Shown: positions 1 through 7,312 of the stretch, piece after piece
Position numbering within the stretch: the stretch's first letter is position 1
Layout of the letters: every line of letters begins with the position of its first letter
Assembly: GCA_003023665.1 (NCBI GenBank)
Contig: PXYR01000008.1
Span: 1 to 13,429 of the forward strand
From: Bacteroidota bacterium
GTDB taxonomy: Bacteria > Bacteroidota > Bacteroidia > Flavobacteriales > Schleiferiaceae
Length of the DNA stretch: 13,429 bases
Direction: 5' to 3'
Position numbers and translations under genes: made by a program
The notes under the pieces: generated by a model
The model's input: only the letters and a program-made list of their open reading frames with translations
Database searches by the model: none
Told to the model about the DNA's origin: nothing

Positions 1-76
1 TGCTGCGGAAGAAGCACCTGCTGAGGCTGCTGCGGAAGAAGCACCTGCTGAGGCTACAGAAAAAACTGAAGAGTAA
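1..76 (+). CDS. rpsP: 30S ribosomal protein S16, C-terminal end only
   Basis: This is the last 24 codons of an open frame entering from outside the window and ending in TAA at 74-76. The visible peptide is composed almost only of Ala, Glu and Pro (AAEEAPAEA twice, then ATEKTEE). No S16 core is visible, so the name rests on two points: rimM follows after only 2 nt, as in the widespread rpsP-rimM arrangement, and Bacteroidota S16 proteins commonly carry an acidic, alanine-rich C-terminal extension. S16 is a 30S subunit assembly protein and RimM acts on the same subunit, so co-transcription makes sense. The tail is encoded by a perfect 27-bp tandem duplication. Another protein with a low-complexity tail cannot be strictly excluded. 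Confidence 0.8.
   Translation, partial: AAEEAPAEAAAEEAPAEATEKTEE
2..55 (+). repeat. Perfect 27-bp tandem repeat, two copies, in the rpsP tail
   Basis: Positions 2-28 and 29-55 are identical 27-mers, each encoding AAEEAPAEA in frame. Base 1 (T) equals the last base of the unit, so a further copy may lie upstream of the window. Because the unit is a multiple of three, copy-number change would lengthen or shorten the S16 tail without breaking the frame. Confidence 0.95.
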
Positions 77-78
77 TT

Positions 79-585
79 GTGCAAAAGGAGCAGTGCTTTT
101 TACTTGGTAAAATCACAAAACTCCATGGTTATAAAGGGTCAATGGTATTATTCATAGACTCTTCTACTCCACAATACTTTAAAAATTTGGAATCAGTTTT
201 CTTGGAAATTAACCAAGAGCTGATTCCATTTTTTTTTAGTGAACGCGGTAAGCTCAATGGGAAAAAACTCATTGTTAAACTTGAAGATGTAACCCCTGAA
301 CATGCGTCAAGTTTAGTTGGTTGTCAAGCCTATCTACCAAAAGAAATGCTTCCCTCAGTAACAGAAGGATTTTATGATAAAGCAATCATAGGCTTTAATG
401 TAATTTCAAACAGCAGTAGTATTGGGAGCATTATAGATGTAATTGAAAACTCGGCTCAAAATTTATTCGTGATTGAGGGCGAAAAAGAATTTCTTGTCCC
501 AGCCGTAGAGGCTTTTATCAAAGAAATTGACCATCAGAATAAAATAGTTTATCTTGAATTGCCCGAAGGTCTTTTAGATCTTTAA
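79..585 (+). CDS. rimM: Ribosome maturation factor RimM
   Basis: RimM binds S19 in the 30S head and assists late maturation of the small subunit in the cytoplasm. The 168-aa product has the usual family length and both expected domains. The N-terminal RimM beta-barrel starts with LGKITKLHGYKGSM (residues 9-22), matching the family's G-K-I-x-x-x-H-G-x-x-G start. A PRC-like barrel follows from about residue 97 to 165 (FYDKAIIGFNV, then GSIIDVIENSAQNLFVI), and the family hallmark ending PEGLLDL occupies residues 162-168. The start is a GTG at 79-81, 2 nt after the rpsP stop. No in-frame ATG precedes the conserved barrel, so GTG is chosen. There is no clear Shine-Dalgarno, and translational coupling to rpsP is likely. 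The common rpsP-rimM-trmD-rplS order is not continued here: a membrane protein and a tRNA methyltransferase of another family follow. Confidence 0.96.
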   Translation: MQKEQCFLLGKITKLHGYKGSMVLFIDSSTPQYFKNLESVFLEINQELIPFFFSERGKLNGKKLIVKLEDVTPEHASSLVGCQAYLPKEMLPSVTEGFYDKAIIGFNVISNSSSIGSIIDVIENSAQNLFVIEGEKEFLVPAVEAFIKEIDHQNKIVYLELPEGLLDL

Positions 586-591
586 TCGCAG

Positions 592-1020
592 ATGAACGAA
601 CAGAAACCATACGATCCTAGATTCCTCCATTTGATTTTCAGCGCACTTTTGATGATTCAGCTTGTGCTGACCTCTGTTGTTTTATATGTAGGAAGCGAAT
701 CTGCTGAAATTCTACTCCTTCCCTTTGAGGGAAACACCTATGCTATTCCAGGAATAGCATTCGTACTCGTGCTATTAGGTAGATACGTCTGGAACAATGG
801 CATGAAGGAAATCAACGGATCTGACAACCTTTTAGAAAAACTTGAAATTCTCACTAAAATCCACATTTGGAGATGGGTATTGGTTCAACTAGGAACTCTA
901 ATTCTTTTAACCTACACCCTTGTTGATTCCAACTTTTATTATTTCATTTTTGCCTTGGTTAATATCGTGTATTTCTTCACCTTGCGACCTAAGATTTTTG
1001 GACTGATTGGTGAAACATGA
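592..1020 (+). CDS. Unrecognised four-helix integral membrane protein
   Basis: I do not recognise this 142-aa protein. Four hydrophobic segments are visible at about residues 12-34, 51-67, 92-111 and 114-131. A short hydrophilic loop (about 68-91, with Lys/Glu/Asp and the sequence NNGMKEINGSDNL) lies between helices two and three. There is no signal peptide cleavage site, no metal-binding cluster and no enzymatic motif. The gene starts 6 nt after the rimM stop, and its TGA overlaps the ATG of the following methyltransferase (ATGA, 1017-1020). It is therefore very probably co-transcribed and translationally coupled with rimM and trmN6, although membrane localisation does not suggest a direct role in ribosome maturation. 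Codon use and base composition resemble the neighbours, so there is no sign of recent transfer. It is likely a lineage-restricted DUF-type protein. Confidence 0.85.
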   Translation: MNEQKPYDPRFLHLIFSALLMIQLVLTSVVLYVGSESAEILLLPFEGNTYAIPGIAFVLVLLGRYVWNNGMKEINGSDNLLEKLEILTKIHIWRWVLVQLGTLILLTYTLVDSNFYYFIFALVNIVYFFTLRPKIFGLIGET

Positions 1021-1742
1021 AATTCGTAGGACCCTTTCAAATGAAGCAATTTACCGTAGAGCATGATCTTTGTGCTATGCGCGTTAATACAGATGGATGT
1101 CTCTTAGGAGCATTGGCTGGAGAAGATGAAGAATTTAACAACGTTCAACATATTCTTGATATAGGAACAGGTAGCGGCGTCATTGCTTTACAAATGGCAC
1201 AGCGATTTGAAGAAGCCTTTATTGATGCCGTAGAAATACATGGTCCTAGTGCCAAACAAGCTTCCAAAAATTTTATATCAAGTCCTTGGTCCAATAGAAT
1301 GATCTGTTATCATGAACCTTTACAAGAATTTGAATCAGGTAGCGGTTACGATATAATCATTTCAAATCCGCCCTATTTTGAAAATGGTCCAACAAAATCT
1401 GACAATGGTGTTGCAAATGCACGACATGCGCTAACTCTTGACTTTAACTCGCTCATAGAGCACACGTCAAGATTACTCAAAGATTCTGGAAGTTTTTGGT
1501 GCATTCTGCCTGCCGAACGCGCTGAAAATATGATTGATGCCGCTCTAGAAGAGAATTTATATCCATCCCAGATTTATTATATAAAGCCTCAAAAGAATCG
1601 AGAAGCTAATCGATTAATACTCAAATTCACCAAGGAGAAAAAAGAAGAAACAGATAAAAAAGAGCTTGTACTCTACGATTCTCCTCAGCAATATACTGAT
1701 GCGGCTAAGGGATTACTCGCCCCATTTTACAAGAGTCTTTAA
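1017..1742 (+). CDS. trmN6: tRNA1(Val) (adenine(37)-N6)-methyltransferase, TrmN6/YfiC type
   Basis: Predicted S-adenosylmethionine-dependent enzyme that methylates N6 of A37 in tRNA1(Val), next to the anticodon. The 241-aa protein is of typical family length. The N-terminus FQMKQFTVEHDLCAMRVNTDG (about residues 7-27) is the characteristic YfiC/TrmN6 opening. The SAM-binding motif I is ILDIGTGSGVI (46-56), and the adenine-N6 catalytic motif is NPPY (117-120, inside IIISNPPYFENG). ARHALTLDF (135-143) also fits the family. NPPY supports amino-group methylation of a base. The ATG at 1017 overlaps the preceding stop by 4 nt. The TAA at 1740-1742 overlaps the stop of the convergent dehydrogenase gene. 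A generic small-molecule or rRNA N6-methyltransferase is possible but less likely given the opening motif. Confidence 0.93.
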   Translation: MKFVGPFQMKQFTVEHDLCAMRVNTDGCLLGALAGEDEEFNNVQHILDIGTGSGVIALQMAQRFEEAFIDAVEIHGPSAKQASKNFISSPWSNRMICYHEPLQEFESGSGYDIIISNPPYFENGPTKSDNGVANARHALTLDFNSLIEHTSRLLKDSGSFWCILPAERAENMIDAALEENLYPSQIYYIKPQKNREANRLILKFTKEKKEETDKKELVLYDSPQQYTDAAKGLLAPFYKSL

Positions 1743-3091
1743 TAGCCCGCGTATTCTACGTTCTTTTCAGAGAACTTTACATTAAATTTTTGTGCTAATT
1801 CATCTAAAATGGGGTCATACCAATCCTTAGTCAACGGACGCAATACACCCTTTGGCATTCCTCCCTCAATAACCAATCTTGCAGCAATACCTAAAGGCAA
1901 ACCAACTGTGCCAGCCATGGCAGTGTTGTCAGCATTGGTTCCCTCCACTCCCATGGAACTTTCTATCATCATCATCTGACCTTCTTGCTGCCAACCTATC
2001 TTGTGAAACATCACAATCAAATCCTTATCATCAGGTTGCATGGTCCACACTTTTCTCAAGATGTATTCCAAACATTGTGCAGGTGTGGCTTCATCAAACT
2101 CAAAGGTTTCATTAGAGAACAACCCGGCCCATTTAAGCTTATTGAAAATTTCTGAATCTTGAGGAATATTGAGATAGTGTTTAATTTTAAGTTCCACGCT
2201 ATCGTGTGGATTGTAGGCCAAAAACAGATTGGTGTAATCCCTAAAAGACATTTGGCTTAGCCCAGTAATTACATAGGAATCGTCCGTCATGCCAAGTTTT
2301 ACAAAACTATCCCAAGCTCTAGCGTACCCGGGCCTCCTCAATGTTCCACGATACAGTGTATCCACATCGTTTAATCCGTAGGCATCTCTATACTTTAAGG
2401 AATCTCTGTTAGCCAAGCCTTCAAATCGGCCATAACCCTCCACGTCAATAAACTCCGTTCTACGAAACACCATATGTGGGGGTATGTACTTGTACTTTCC
2501 TTCTTGTATAAATTTAACAGCTCCCCCTTGACCGGCCAGAACAACATTTCTCGGATTCCATGTGAACTTATACCGCCAGGGATTTGAACCTTCAGATGAT
2601 GGACTCAAAAGTCCGCCAGTAAAGCTTTCAAAGAGTTTAATAGTACCGCCTTTATCTCTAATGCTGTTTAATAGCTGCATAGCACTCATGTGATCTATAC
2701 CAGGATCTAAACCGCATTCACTTAAAAACACCAAGCCCTCCTTTTTAACCTGGTCATGCAGGTCCTCCATTTCAGGAGTCAGATAAGATGCCGTGAGCAA
2801 ATGACTGTTGTATTTTAAACAAGCTTTGGCAATAGACAAATGCATATGAGCCGGCACCATGCTAATTGTTACGTCTGCTTGACGTACTTCACTTTCAAGG
2901 GCATCTATTTGTCTTATATCCAAAGCACCAAAAGAACAATTTGAGACCGGCTCTCCCACTCTAGAGGCAGCCAGACGAACGTCTTGATCTACGACCCGCA
3001 AAGAGATATCATGTGTATTAATCAATTTTTTTAAATAAGGTACCAAGCTTTGCGTACTGAGCCCGGCTCCTATGAGTAATACTGAAGTCAT
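1739..3091 (-). CDS. Saccharopine dehydrogenase family protein (glutamate-forming type)
   Basis: Likely NAD(P)-dependent saccharopine dehydrogenase, the lysine-degradation step that splits saccharopine into glutamate and 2-aminoadipate semialdehyde. The 450-aa product opens with a Rossmann nucleotide-binding motif (VLLIGAGLSTQSL, 4-16). It continues with ISMVPAHMH (76-84) and TASYLTPEM (100-108), the family hallmark GLDPGIDHMSA (127-137), and a C-terminal catalytic segment containing NPWRYKFTWNPRNVV, as in the SDH half of the bifunctional LKR/SDH enzyme. The lysine-ketoglutarate reductase partner is not in the window. The ATG at 3089-3091 is immediately followed by the Rossmann strand, which supports the start. 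Its stop codon overlaps that of trmN6 on the opposite strand. The reaction direction and exact substrate (saccharopine or a related opine/carboxyspermidine) cannot be settled from sequence. The TTG-rich lysine-type hallmark makes carboxynorspermidine dehydrogenase less likely. Confidence 0.85.
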   Translation of the reverse strand: MTSVLLIGAGLSTQSLVPYLKKLINTHDISLRVVDQDVRLAASRVGEPVSNCSFGALDIRQIDALESEVRQADVTISMVPAHMHLSIAKACLKYNSHLLTASYLTPEMEDLHDQVKKEGLVFLSECGLDPGIDHMSAMQLLNSIRDKGGTIKLFESFTGGLLSPSSEGSNPWRYKFTWNPRNVVLAGQGGAVKFIQEGKYKYIPPHMVFRRTEFIDVEGYGRFEGLANRDSLKYRDAYGLNDVDTLYRGTLRRPGYARAWDSFVKLGMTDDSYVITGLSQMSFRDYTNLFLAYNPHDSVELKIKHYLNIPQDSEIFNKLKWAGLFSNETFEFDEATPAQCLEYILRKVWTMQPDDKDLIVMFHKIGWQQEGQMMMIESSMGVEGTNADNTAMAGTVGLPLGIAARLVIEGGMPKGVLRPLTKDWYDPILDELAQKFNVKFSEKNVEYAGY

Positions 3092-3108
3092 AATGAATGG
3101 ATTTAGCT

Positions 3109-3139
3109 CTAAATTACCATAGGAGAACTGTGTTTCAAA
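3109..3139 (-). promoter_or_regulatory. Candidate promoter of the saccharopine dehydrogenase gene
   Basis: Reading the minus strand, TTTG (3139-3136) is followed after 19 nt by TAATTTAG (3116-3109). This is one mismatch from the Bacteroidota -33 TTTG / -7 TAnnTTTG promoter with normal spacing. Transcription would begin about 10-15 nt before the ATG at 3091. The call rests on a short motif in AT-rich DNA and is tentative. Confidence 0.4.
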
Positions 3140-3210
3140 TAAAACAGGTAACTAACTTTACGTTAATTATAAAACATCTATTAACATGATGCTTTACTTA
3201 ACTTCCTAGT

Positions 3211-3564
3211 ATGAATAAACTAATCGCATTTCTAGGTGCATCAGCGGTAGGATTAGGAGCATTAGGCGCCCATACTTTAGCACGATACTTGGACCAGAGC
3301 AGCCTAGAATCATTTAAAACTGCAGTCTTTTATCACATCCTGCATACAATTGCTTTATTGGCCCTACGAAATTATCCGTACCGTCCATTAACCGTATGGC
3401 TATGGTCTATAGGTATTCTCCTTTTTTCCGGAAGTATATATCTACTTGTTATGGATTCACTTATAGGCTTGAACTTCAATTTTTTGGGACCAATTACCCC
3501 TATAGGAGGACTCTTTTTTATAGCAGGTTGGTTGAGTTTGATAGCTCCCTCTGTGAATAAGTGA
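3211..3564 (+). CDS. DUF423 (YgdD-type) small membrane protein
   Basis: The 117-aa protein matches the DUF423 family, small inner-membrane proteins of unknown function. The family opening is visible as LGASAVGLGALGAHTL (8-23), followed by SFKTAVFYHILHTIALL (about 34-50), which corresponds to the conserved W/F-x-T-A-V-x-Y-x-x-x-H segment. Four hydrophobic helices can be drawn at about 4-21, 38-54, 62-82 and 92-112. The last includes the G-P-I-T-P-I-G-G turn, also typical of the family. The ATG at 3211 is directly before the first helix. It lies 119 nt from the divergent dehydrogenase gene and 95 nt before pckA, and probably forms its own transcript. No function is known, and the neighbours do not suggest one. 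Confidence 0.9.
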   Translation: MNKLIAFLGASAVGLGALGAHTLARYLDQSSLESFKTAVFYHILHTIALLALRNYPYRPLTVWLWSIGILLFSGSIYLLVMDSLIGLNFNFLGPITPIGGLFFIAGWLSLIAPSVNK

Positions 3565-3619
3565 ATTTGAATTAAAGGATAAATTATCATTCAGAAGCCC
3601 ATTTATATCGTTTAGTGCG

Positions 3620-3627
3620 TAACTTTG
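3620..3627 (+). promoter_or_regulatory. Candidate -7 element for pckA
   Basis: TAACTTTG is an exact match to the Bacteroidota -7 consensus TAnnTTTG and sits 32 nt before the pckA ATG. This would give a short 5' leader of roughly 25-30 nt. I see no TTTG/TTG at the expected -33 distance, so it may be a weak or activator-dependent promoter. Confidence 0.45.
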
Positions 3628-3659
3628 CTCAACCTATTACAACTAAGAACCACTAATTC

Positions 3660-5264
3660 ATGACTTCTAAGAACCACCTAGAAGCCTTAAGCTCATTGGG
3701 CATTAAGGCAAAAGAAGTATTTAGTAATCTTCATGCGGATCTCCTAGAGCAACATAGCTTAGATAAGAACATGGCCGTTCGCACCTCACATGGAGCGATT
3801 GCCGTTAATACAGGCAAATTCACCGGGAGAAGCCCAGAAGACAGATTCATTGTTAAAGATGATCTCACTGAAAATTCAGTTTGGTGGGGACCAATAAATA
3901 AACCTTTTTCTCCTGAAAAATTTCAATCGCTCAAATCCAAGGTTTGTGCGTATTTAAATGATAAAGACGTTTACGTAAGAGACGCTTATGCCGGCTCGCA
4001 CCCTTCCTACAAATTGTCTGTAAGAGTAATTAATGAATTTCCTTGGTCAAACCAGTTTGCTGGGAACATGTTCATACAACCCGCAGACAATGAATTAGCA
4101 GACTTTGATGCTGAATGGACCGTCATTAATGCCCCAGGCTTTCAAGCCAATCCAAATTTAGATGGCACTCGACAGGGAAATTTTGCAATCCTAGATTTTT
4201 CCGACAAGTGCATTATTATTGGAGGTACAGGCTATACAGGAGAAATAAAGAAAGGGATTTTTTCTGCGCTGAATTTTATTCTGCCCTATCAAAAGAATGT
4301 TTTAAGTATGCATTGTTCAGCTAATGTTGGAGATGACGGCGACACCTCCATATTTTTTGGCTTATCTGGCACTGGAAAAACTACTTTAAGCGCAGATCCA
4401 GAACGCAAACTCATTGGGGACGATGAACACGGATGGTGCGCAGATAATACCATTTTTAATTTTGAAGGTGGTTGTTATGCTAAAGTCATTGATTTAAGCA
4501 GCGATAAAGAACCTGATATCTTCAATGCTATCAAGCCTCACGCCATACTTGAAAATGTAATTCTCAATAGTAATGGCAGTGTAAAGTTTGAAGATGCCAC
4601 TATCACACAGAATACGCGTGTGAGCTATCCTATTGAACATATTTCAAATATTCAGCCTGGTTCTTTGGCCAATAACCCAAAAAACATTTTTTTCCTCACT
4701 GCGGATGCTTACGGCACCTTGCCTCCCATCTCAAAATTAACCCCTAGTCAAGCAGCTTATCATTTTATAAGCGGGTACACGGCCAAAGTAGCAGGTACAG
4801 AAGAGGGAGTTACAGAACCAAAAGCAGTTTTTTCTGCTTGTTTTGGAGCACCTTTTATGCCCCTACATCCCACCTACTATGCAAATATGCTCGCAACAAA
4901 AATGAAAGAGGCGAACGTAAACGTTTGGTTAATCAATACAGGATGGACCGGAGGTCCTTATGGAGTTGGAAGCCGGATGTCTTTGAAATACACTAGAAGA
5001 ATGATTAAGGCCGCAATGAATGGTGAACTTGATGGGGCCACTTATAAGGAACATGAAGTATTTGGATTACACATGCCTACATCATGCCCTGAAGTTCCTG
5101 CTCATTTATTAGACCCTAAGTCCACTTGGACGGATTCGAAATCTTATGATGCTATGGCAAACGAATTGGCTATGAAATTCACGAATAACTTTAAACAATT
5201 CGAGAATGAAGCCACAAAAGAAATACTAGAGGCTGCGCCTCGTGTATTGATTGGAGTTAAGTAA
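3660..5264 (+). CDS. pckA: Phosphoenolpyruvate carboxykinase (ATP)
   Basis: Catalyses oxaloacetate + ATP to phosphoenolpyruvate + CO2 + ADP, the gateway step of gluconeogenesis, in the cytoplasm. The 534-aa product is full length for the ATP-dependent class. Visible motifs in order are the oxaloacetate-binding arginine segment TGRSPEDRFIV (55-65), VRDAYAG (106-112), GYTGEIKKGIF with the metal/phosphate-binding lysine pair K197-K198, SMHCSANVG with the Mn-coordinating His218, the kinase-1a P-loop GLSGTGKTTLS (234-244), and the kinase-2 acidic motif GDDEHGW (253-259). NTRVSYPI and the C-terminal adenine-binding region also fit. No catalytic residue appears missing. The ATG at 3660 agrees with the usual N-terminus (LGI...V..NL). 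A TAnnTTTG element lies upstream and a strong hairpin downstream, so this is probably a monocistronic unit. Confidence 0.97.
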   Translation: MTSKNHLEALSSLGIKAKEVFSNLHADLLEQHSLDKNMAVRTSHGAIAVNTGKFTGRSPEDRFIVKDDLTENSVWWGPINKPFSPEKFQSLKSKVCAYLNDKDVYVRDAYAGSHPSYKLSVRVINEFPWSNQFAGNMFIQPADNELADFDAEWTVINAPGFQANPNLDGTRQGNFAILDFSDKCIIIGGTGYTGEIKKGIFSALNFILPYQKNVLSMHCSANVGDDGDTSIFFGLSGTGKTTLSADPERKLIGDDEHGWCADNTIFNFEGGCYAKVIDLSSDKEPDIFNAIKPHAILENVILNSNGSVKFEDATITQNTRVSYPIEHISNIQPGSLANNPKNIFFLTADAYGTLPPISKLTPSQAAYHFISGYTAKVAGTEEGVTEPKAVFSACFGAPFMPLHPTYYANMLATKMKEANVNVWLINTGWTGGPYGVGSRMSLKYTRRMIKAAMNGELDGATYKEHEVFGLHMPTSCPEVPAHLLDPKSTWTDSKSYDAMANELAMKFTNNFKQFENEATKEILEAAPRVLIGVK

Positions 5265-5287
5265 TACTCCAAGTGTTAGATGTGTCT

Positions 5288-5322
5288 GTATGGGCGGCCC
5301 TATGGGGCCGCCCATACTTGTT
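5288..5322 (+). terminator. Rho-independent terminator of pckA
   Basis: A perfect 13-bp inverted repeat (5288-5300 with 5305-5317, loop TATG at 5301-5304) with a very GC-rich core begins 23 nt after the pckA stop. Only a short, interrupted T tract follows (TTGTT). The stem stands out strongly from the surrounding AT-rich DNA. Confidence 0.8.
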
Positions 5323-5416
5323 AATAATGGTTAATAACTCGGCGTGTAAATCATTTTAAACTAATGAGTCCTGAGCTATTATTCAATAATTTAAAAGCAA
5401 TACTAAATCTTAGTAC

Positions 5417-6769
5417 ATGCCCAAAAAATCTAAAAAAGCCAGTACCAAAATTTTTGTGCTGGACACCTCGGTCATACTCTACGACCACAATGCAATTTTT
5501 TGTTTTGAAGAACATGATGTGGTATTGCCAATTTCCGTTTTAGAAGAGTTAGATGAGTTTAAAAAAGGACACGATTCCAAAAATTATGAGGCAAGAGAAT
5601 TCATCAGAACTTTAGACCGAATAACGAGCAACAAAGATTTTACCAATTGGATTCCTCTGAACGGCTCAACTCACGGTAATCTCCGAGTTATCATGGACAC
5701 CACCCACAAGGGAATAGATGCAGAAAAAGTGTTAGGTCGAAAAATGGATCATCGCATCATTAATGCTGCTTTAAATATTCAAGATTTAGAACCAGAAAGA
5801 AGCACTACTCTTGTTACCAAAGACATCAATCTCAGGCTAAAAGCTAAAGCCTTACATTTAAATAGTGAGGACTATTTAACAGGAAAGATCAAGGATATGG
5901 ATGCGCTCTTTAAAGGCAAATCCATTGTAGAAAATTTCAACGCAGAGACGCTAACTAAACTATACGCACAAAAATCCTTAGATATTGATGAGGTGGTTGC
6001 AGAGAACCCTACATTCCAACCATTCCCCAACAGCTATTACGTTTTAAAGTCTGATAATTCTAGTGGACTAGCGTACTTTAATGCAATAGACAAATCTTTA
6101 GATCATGTAGAAAAACGATCTGTGTACGGCATTAAGCCAAGGAATGCGGAGCAGGCTTTTGCTATTCATGCTATTTTAAACCCTAATGTCAAATTAGTTT
6201 CACTTACCGGTGTTGCTGGAACGGGAAAAACGCTTATTGCGCTTGCCGCCTCCCTAGAACAACGCAGGGATTTTAAACAAGTATATCTCGCAAGACCTAT
6301 TGTCCCTCTCTCAAATAAAGACTTAGGATACCTCCCCGGAGATGCCAAAGAGAAAATCAACCCATATATGCAGCCTTTATGGGATAATTTGAAATTGATT
6401 AAAAACACTTTTAGCGACCGTGATAAGGAGTATAAGCAGCTTGAAGAAATGGTTGAAAAGGAAAAAATCGTTATTACACCACTAGCTTATATCCGTGGCC
6501 GTTCACTTGCCAATATCATTTTCATTGTCGACGAGAGCCAAAATTTAACTCCCCATGAGGTTAAAACAATAATCACTCGTGCTGGAGACGGCGCTAAGTT
6601 CATATTTACCGGGGATGTTGGACAAATAGACACTCCTTATTTAGATGAACAATCAAATGGATTGAGTTATTTAGTGGACAAAGCTAAAGGACAAGAAATC
6701 TATGCGCACATCACCCTGGAAAAAGGAGAGCGCAGTGAATTGGCTAACCTTGCAAATGAATTGCTTTAA
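5417..6769 (+). CDS. PhoH family ATPase with N-terminal PIN domain
   Basis: Two-domain protein of 450 aa. An N-terminal PIN-type nuclease domain (about 11-150) opens with FVLDTSVILYD (13-23) and includes the acidic VLEELDEFKKG segment (41-51). The C-terminal PhoH/RecD-like P-loop ATPase domain (about 240-450) has Walker A GVAGTGKT (265-272), Walker B VDESQN (371-376) and a sensor-like FTGDVGQID. This architecture is the PhoH2 class, reported in other bacteria to have RNA-unwinding and RNA-cleaving activity. RNA metabolism is therefore a reasonable inference, not a demonstration. PhoH2 genes in actinobacteria can be paired with an upstream antitoxin (PhoAT), but no small ORF lies between pckA and this gene. 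A 15-nt gap separates it from the downstream reductase gene, so the two may share a transcript. The ATG at 5417 precedes a short basic tail and then the first PIN strand. Confidence 0.93.
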   Translation: MPKKSKKASTKIFVLDTSVILYDHNAIFCFEEHDVVLPISVLEELDEFKKGHDSKNYEAREFIRTLDRITSNKDFTNWIPLNGSTHGNLRVIMDTTHKGIDAEKVLGRKMDHRIINAALNIQDLEPERSTTLVTKDINLRLKAKALHLNSEDYLTGKIKDMDALFKGKSIVENFNAETLTKLYAQKSLDIDEVVAENPTFQPFPNSYYVLKSDNSSGLAYFNAIDKSLDHVEKRSVYGIKPRNAEQAFAIHAILNPNVKLVSLTGVAGTGKTLIALAASLEQRRDFKQVYLARPIVPLSNKDLGYLPGDAKEKINPYMQPLWDNLKLIKNTFSDRDKEYKQLEEMVEKEKIVITPLAYIRGRSLANIIFIVDESQNLTPHEVKTIITRAGDGAKFIFTGDVGQIDTPYLDEQSNGLSYLVDKAKGQEIYAHITLEKGERSELANLANELL

Positions 6770-6784
6770 TTTAATCTCATTTAT

Positions 6785-7312
6785 ATGATCACGTTATATA
6801 CAGCAGTAACACTAGACGGATATATCGCCACAAAGGAAGGCAGTGTAGATTTTTTAGAAAATCCAAGATATCGACTTCCAGATGAGGATTACGGATACAA
6901 TGGATTCTTCGAGGGCATTGATGTGGTGGTCATGGGTTACAATACCTATAAACAAATCATAAATTTTGAAGGAGAATATCCCTACGGTTCCAAAGAGTCC
7001 ATTGTACTAAGTAAAGAGCAAGAGGTTGACCTTAGCAATAATGAAATTAAGATTACTACAGAACCCGATAAAACCGTGGTTGAACGTCTTAAAAAGGAAA
7101 ACAAAAATGTTTGGATTATTGGAGGCGGTGCTACCAACGCTCGAATCCACGAATCAAAACTAATAGATCGTATGATTTTAACCTATTTACCCATTACGCT
7201 CGGCGCAGGTGTACCTTTATTTAGAGAAAATAAGTCTAGTATCGAATGGAAAAATATTGGAACACAGACTTTTGCTAACGGACTGATTCAGATAACTTTA
7301 GAAAGAAGGTAA
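6785..7312 (+). CDS. RibD C-terminal / dihydrofolate reductase-like protein (YyaP type)
   Basis: The 175-aa protein has the DHFR-like fold of the RibD-C superfamily. The opening YTAVTLDGYIA (5-15) is the NADPH-side first strand, VVVMGYNTYKQI (47-58) is the second signature, and WIIGGGATNARIHESKLIDRMILTYLPITLGAGVPLF (110-146) carries the nucleotide-binding Gly-rich turn and the typical C-terminal strands. Members of this YyaP-like branch are usually annotated as dihydrofolate reductases, but their substrate is mostly undetermined. There is no deaminase domain, so it is not a complete RibD. True FolA activity should not be assumed. The start at 6785 leaves 15 nt after the phoH stop, with no Shine-Dalgarno. 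Its last 25 bases overlap the end of coaE on the other strand. Confidence 0.88.
   Translation: MITLYTAVTLDGYIATKEGSVDFLENPRYRLPDEDYGYNGFFEGIDVVVMGYNTYKQIINFEGEYPYGSKESIVLSKEQEVDLSNNEIKITTEPDKTVVERLKKENKNVWIIGGGATNARIHESKLIDRMILTYLPITLGAGVPLFRENKSSIEWKNIGTQTFANGLIQITLERR

Noticed and set aside
1879..2115. 78-codon plus-strand frame inside the saccharopine dehydrogenase gene
   Set aside because: Antisense to a conserved coding region; the translation is rich in Gln, Trp, Cys and His, with no recognisable motif.
5319..5338. Near-repeat TTAATAAtggTTAATAA downstream of the pckA terminator
   Set aside because: Two short AT-rich copies in AT-rich DNA are expected by chance; there is no further structure or spacing to suggest an operator.
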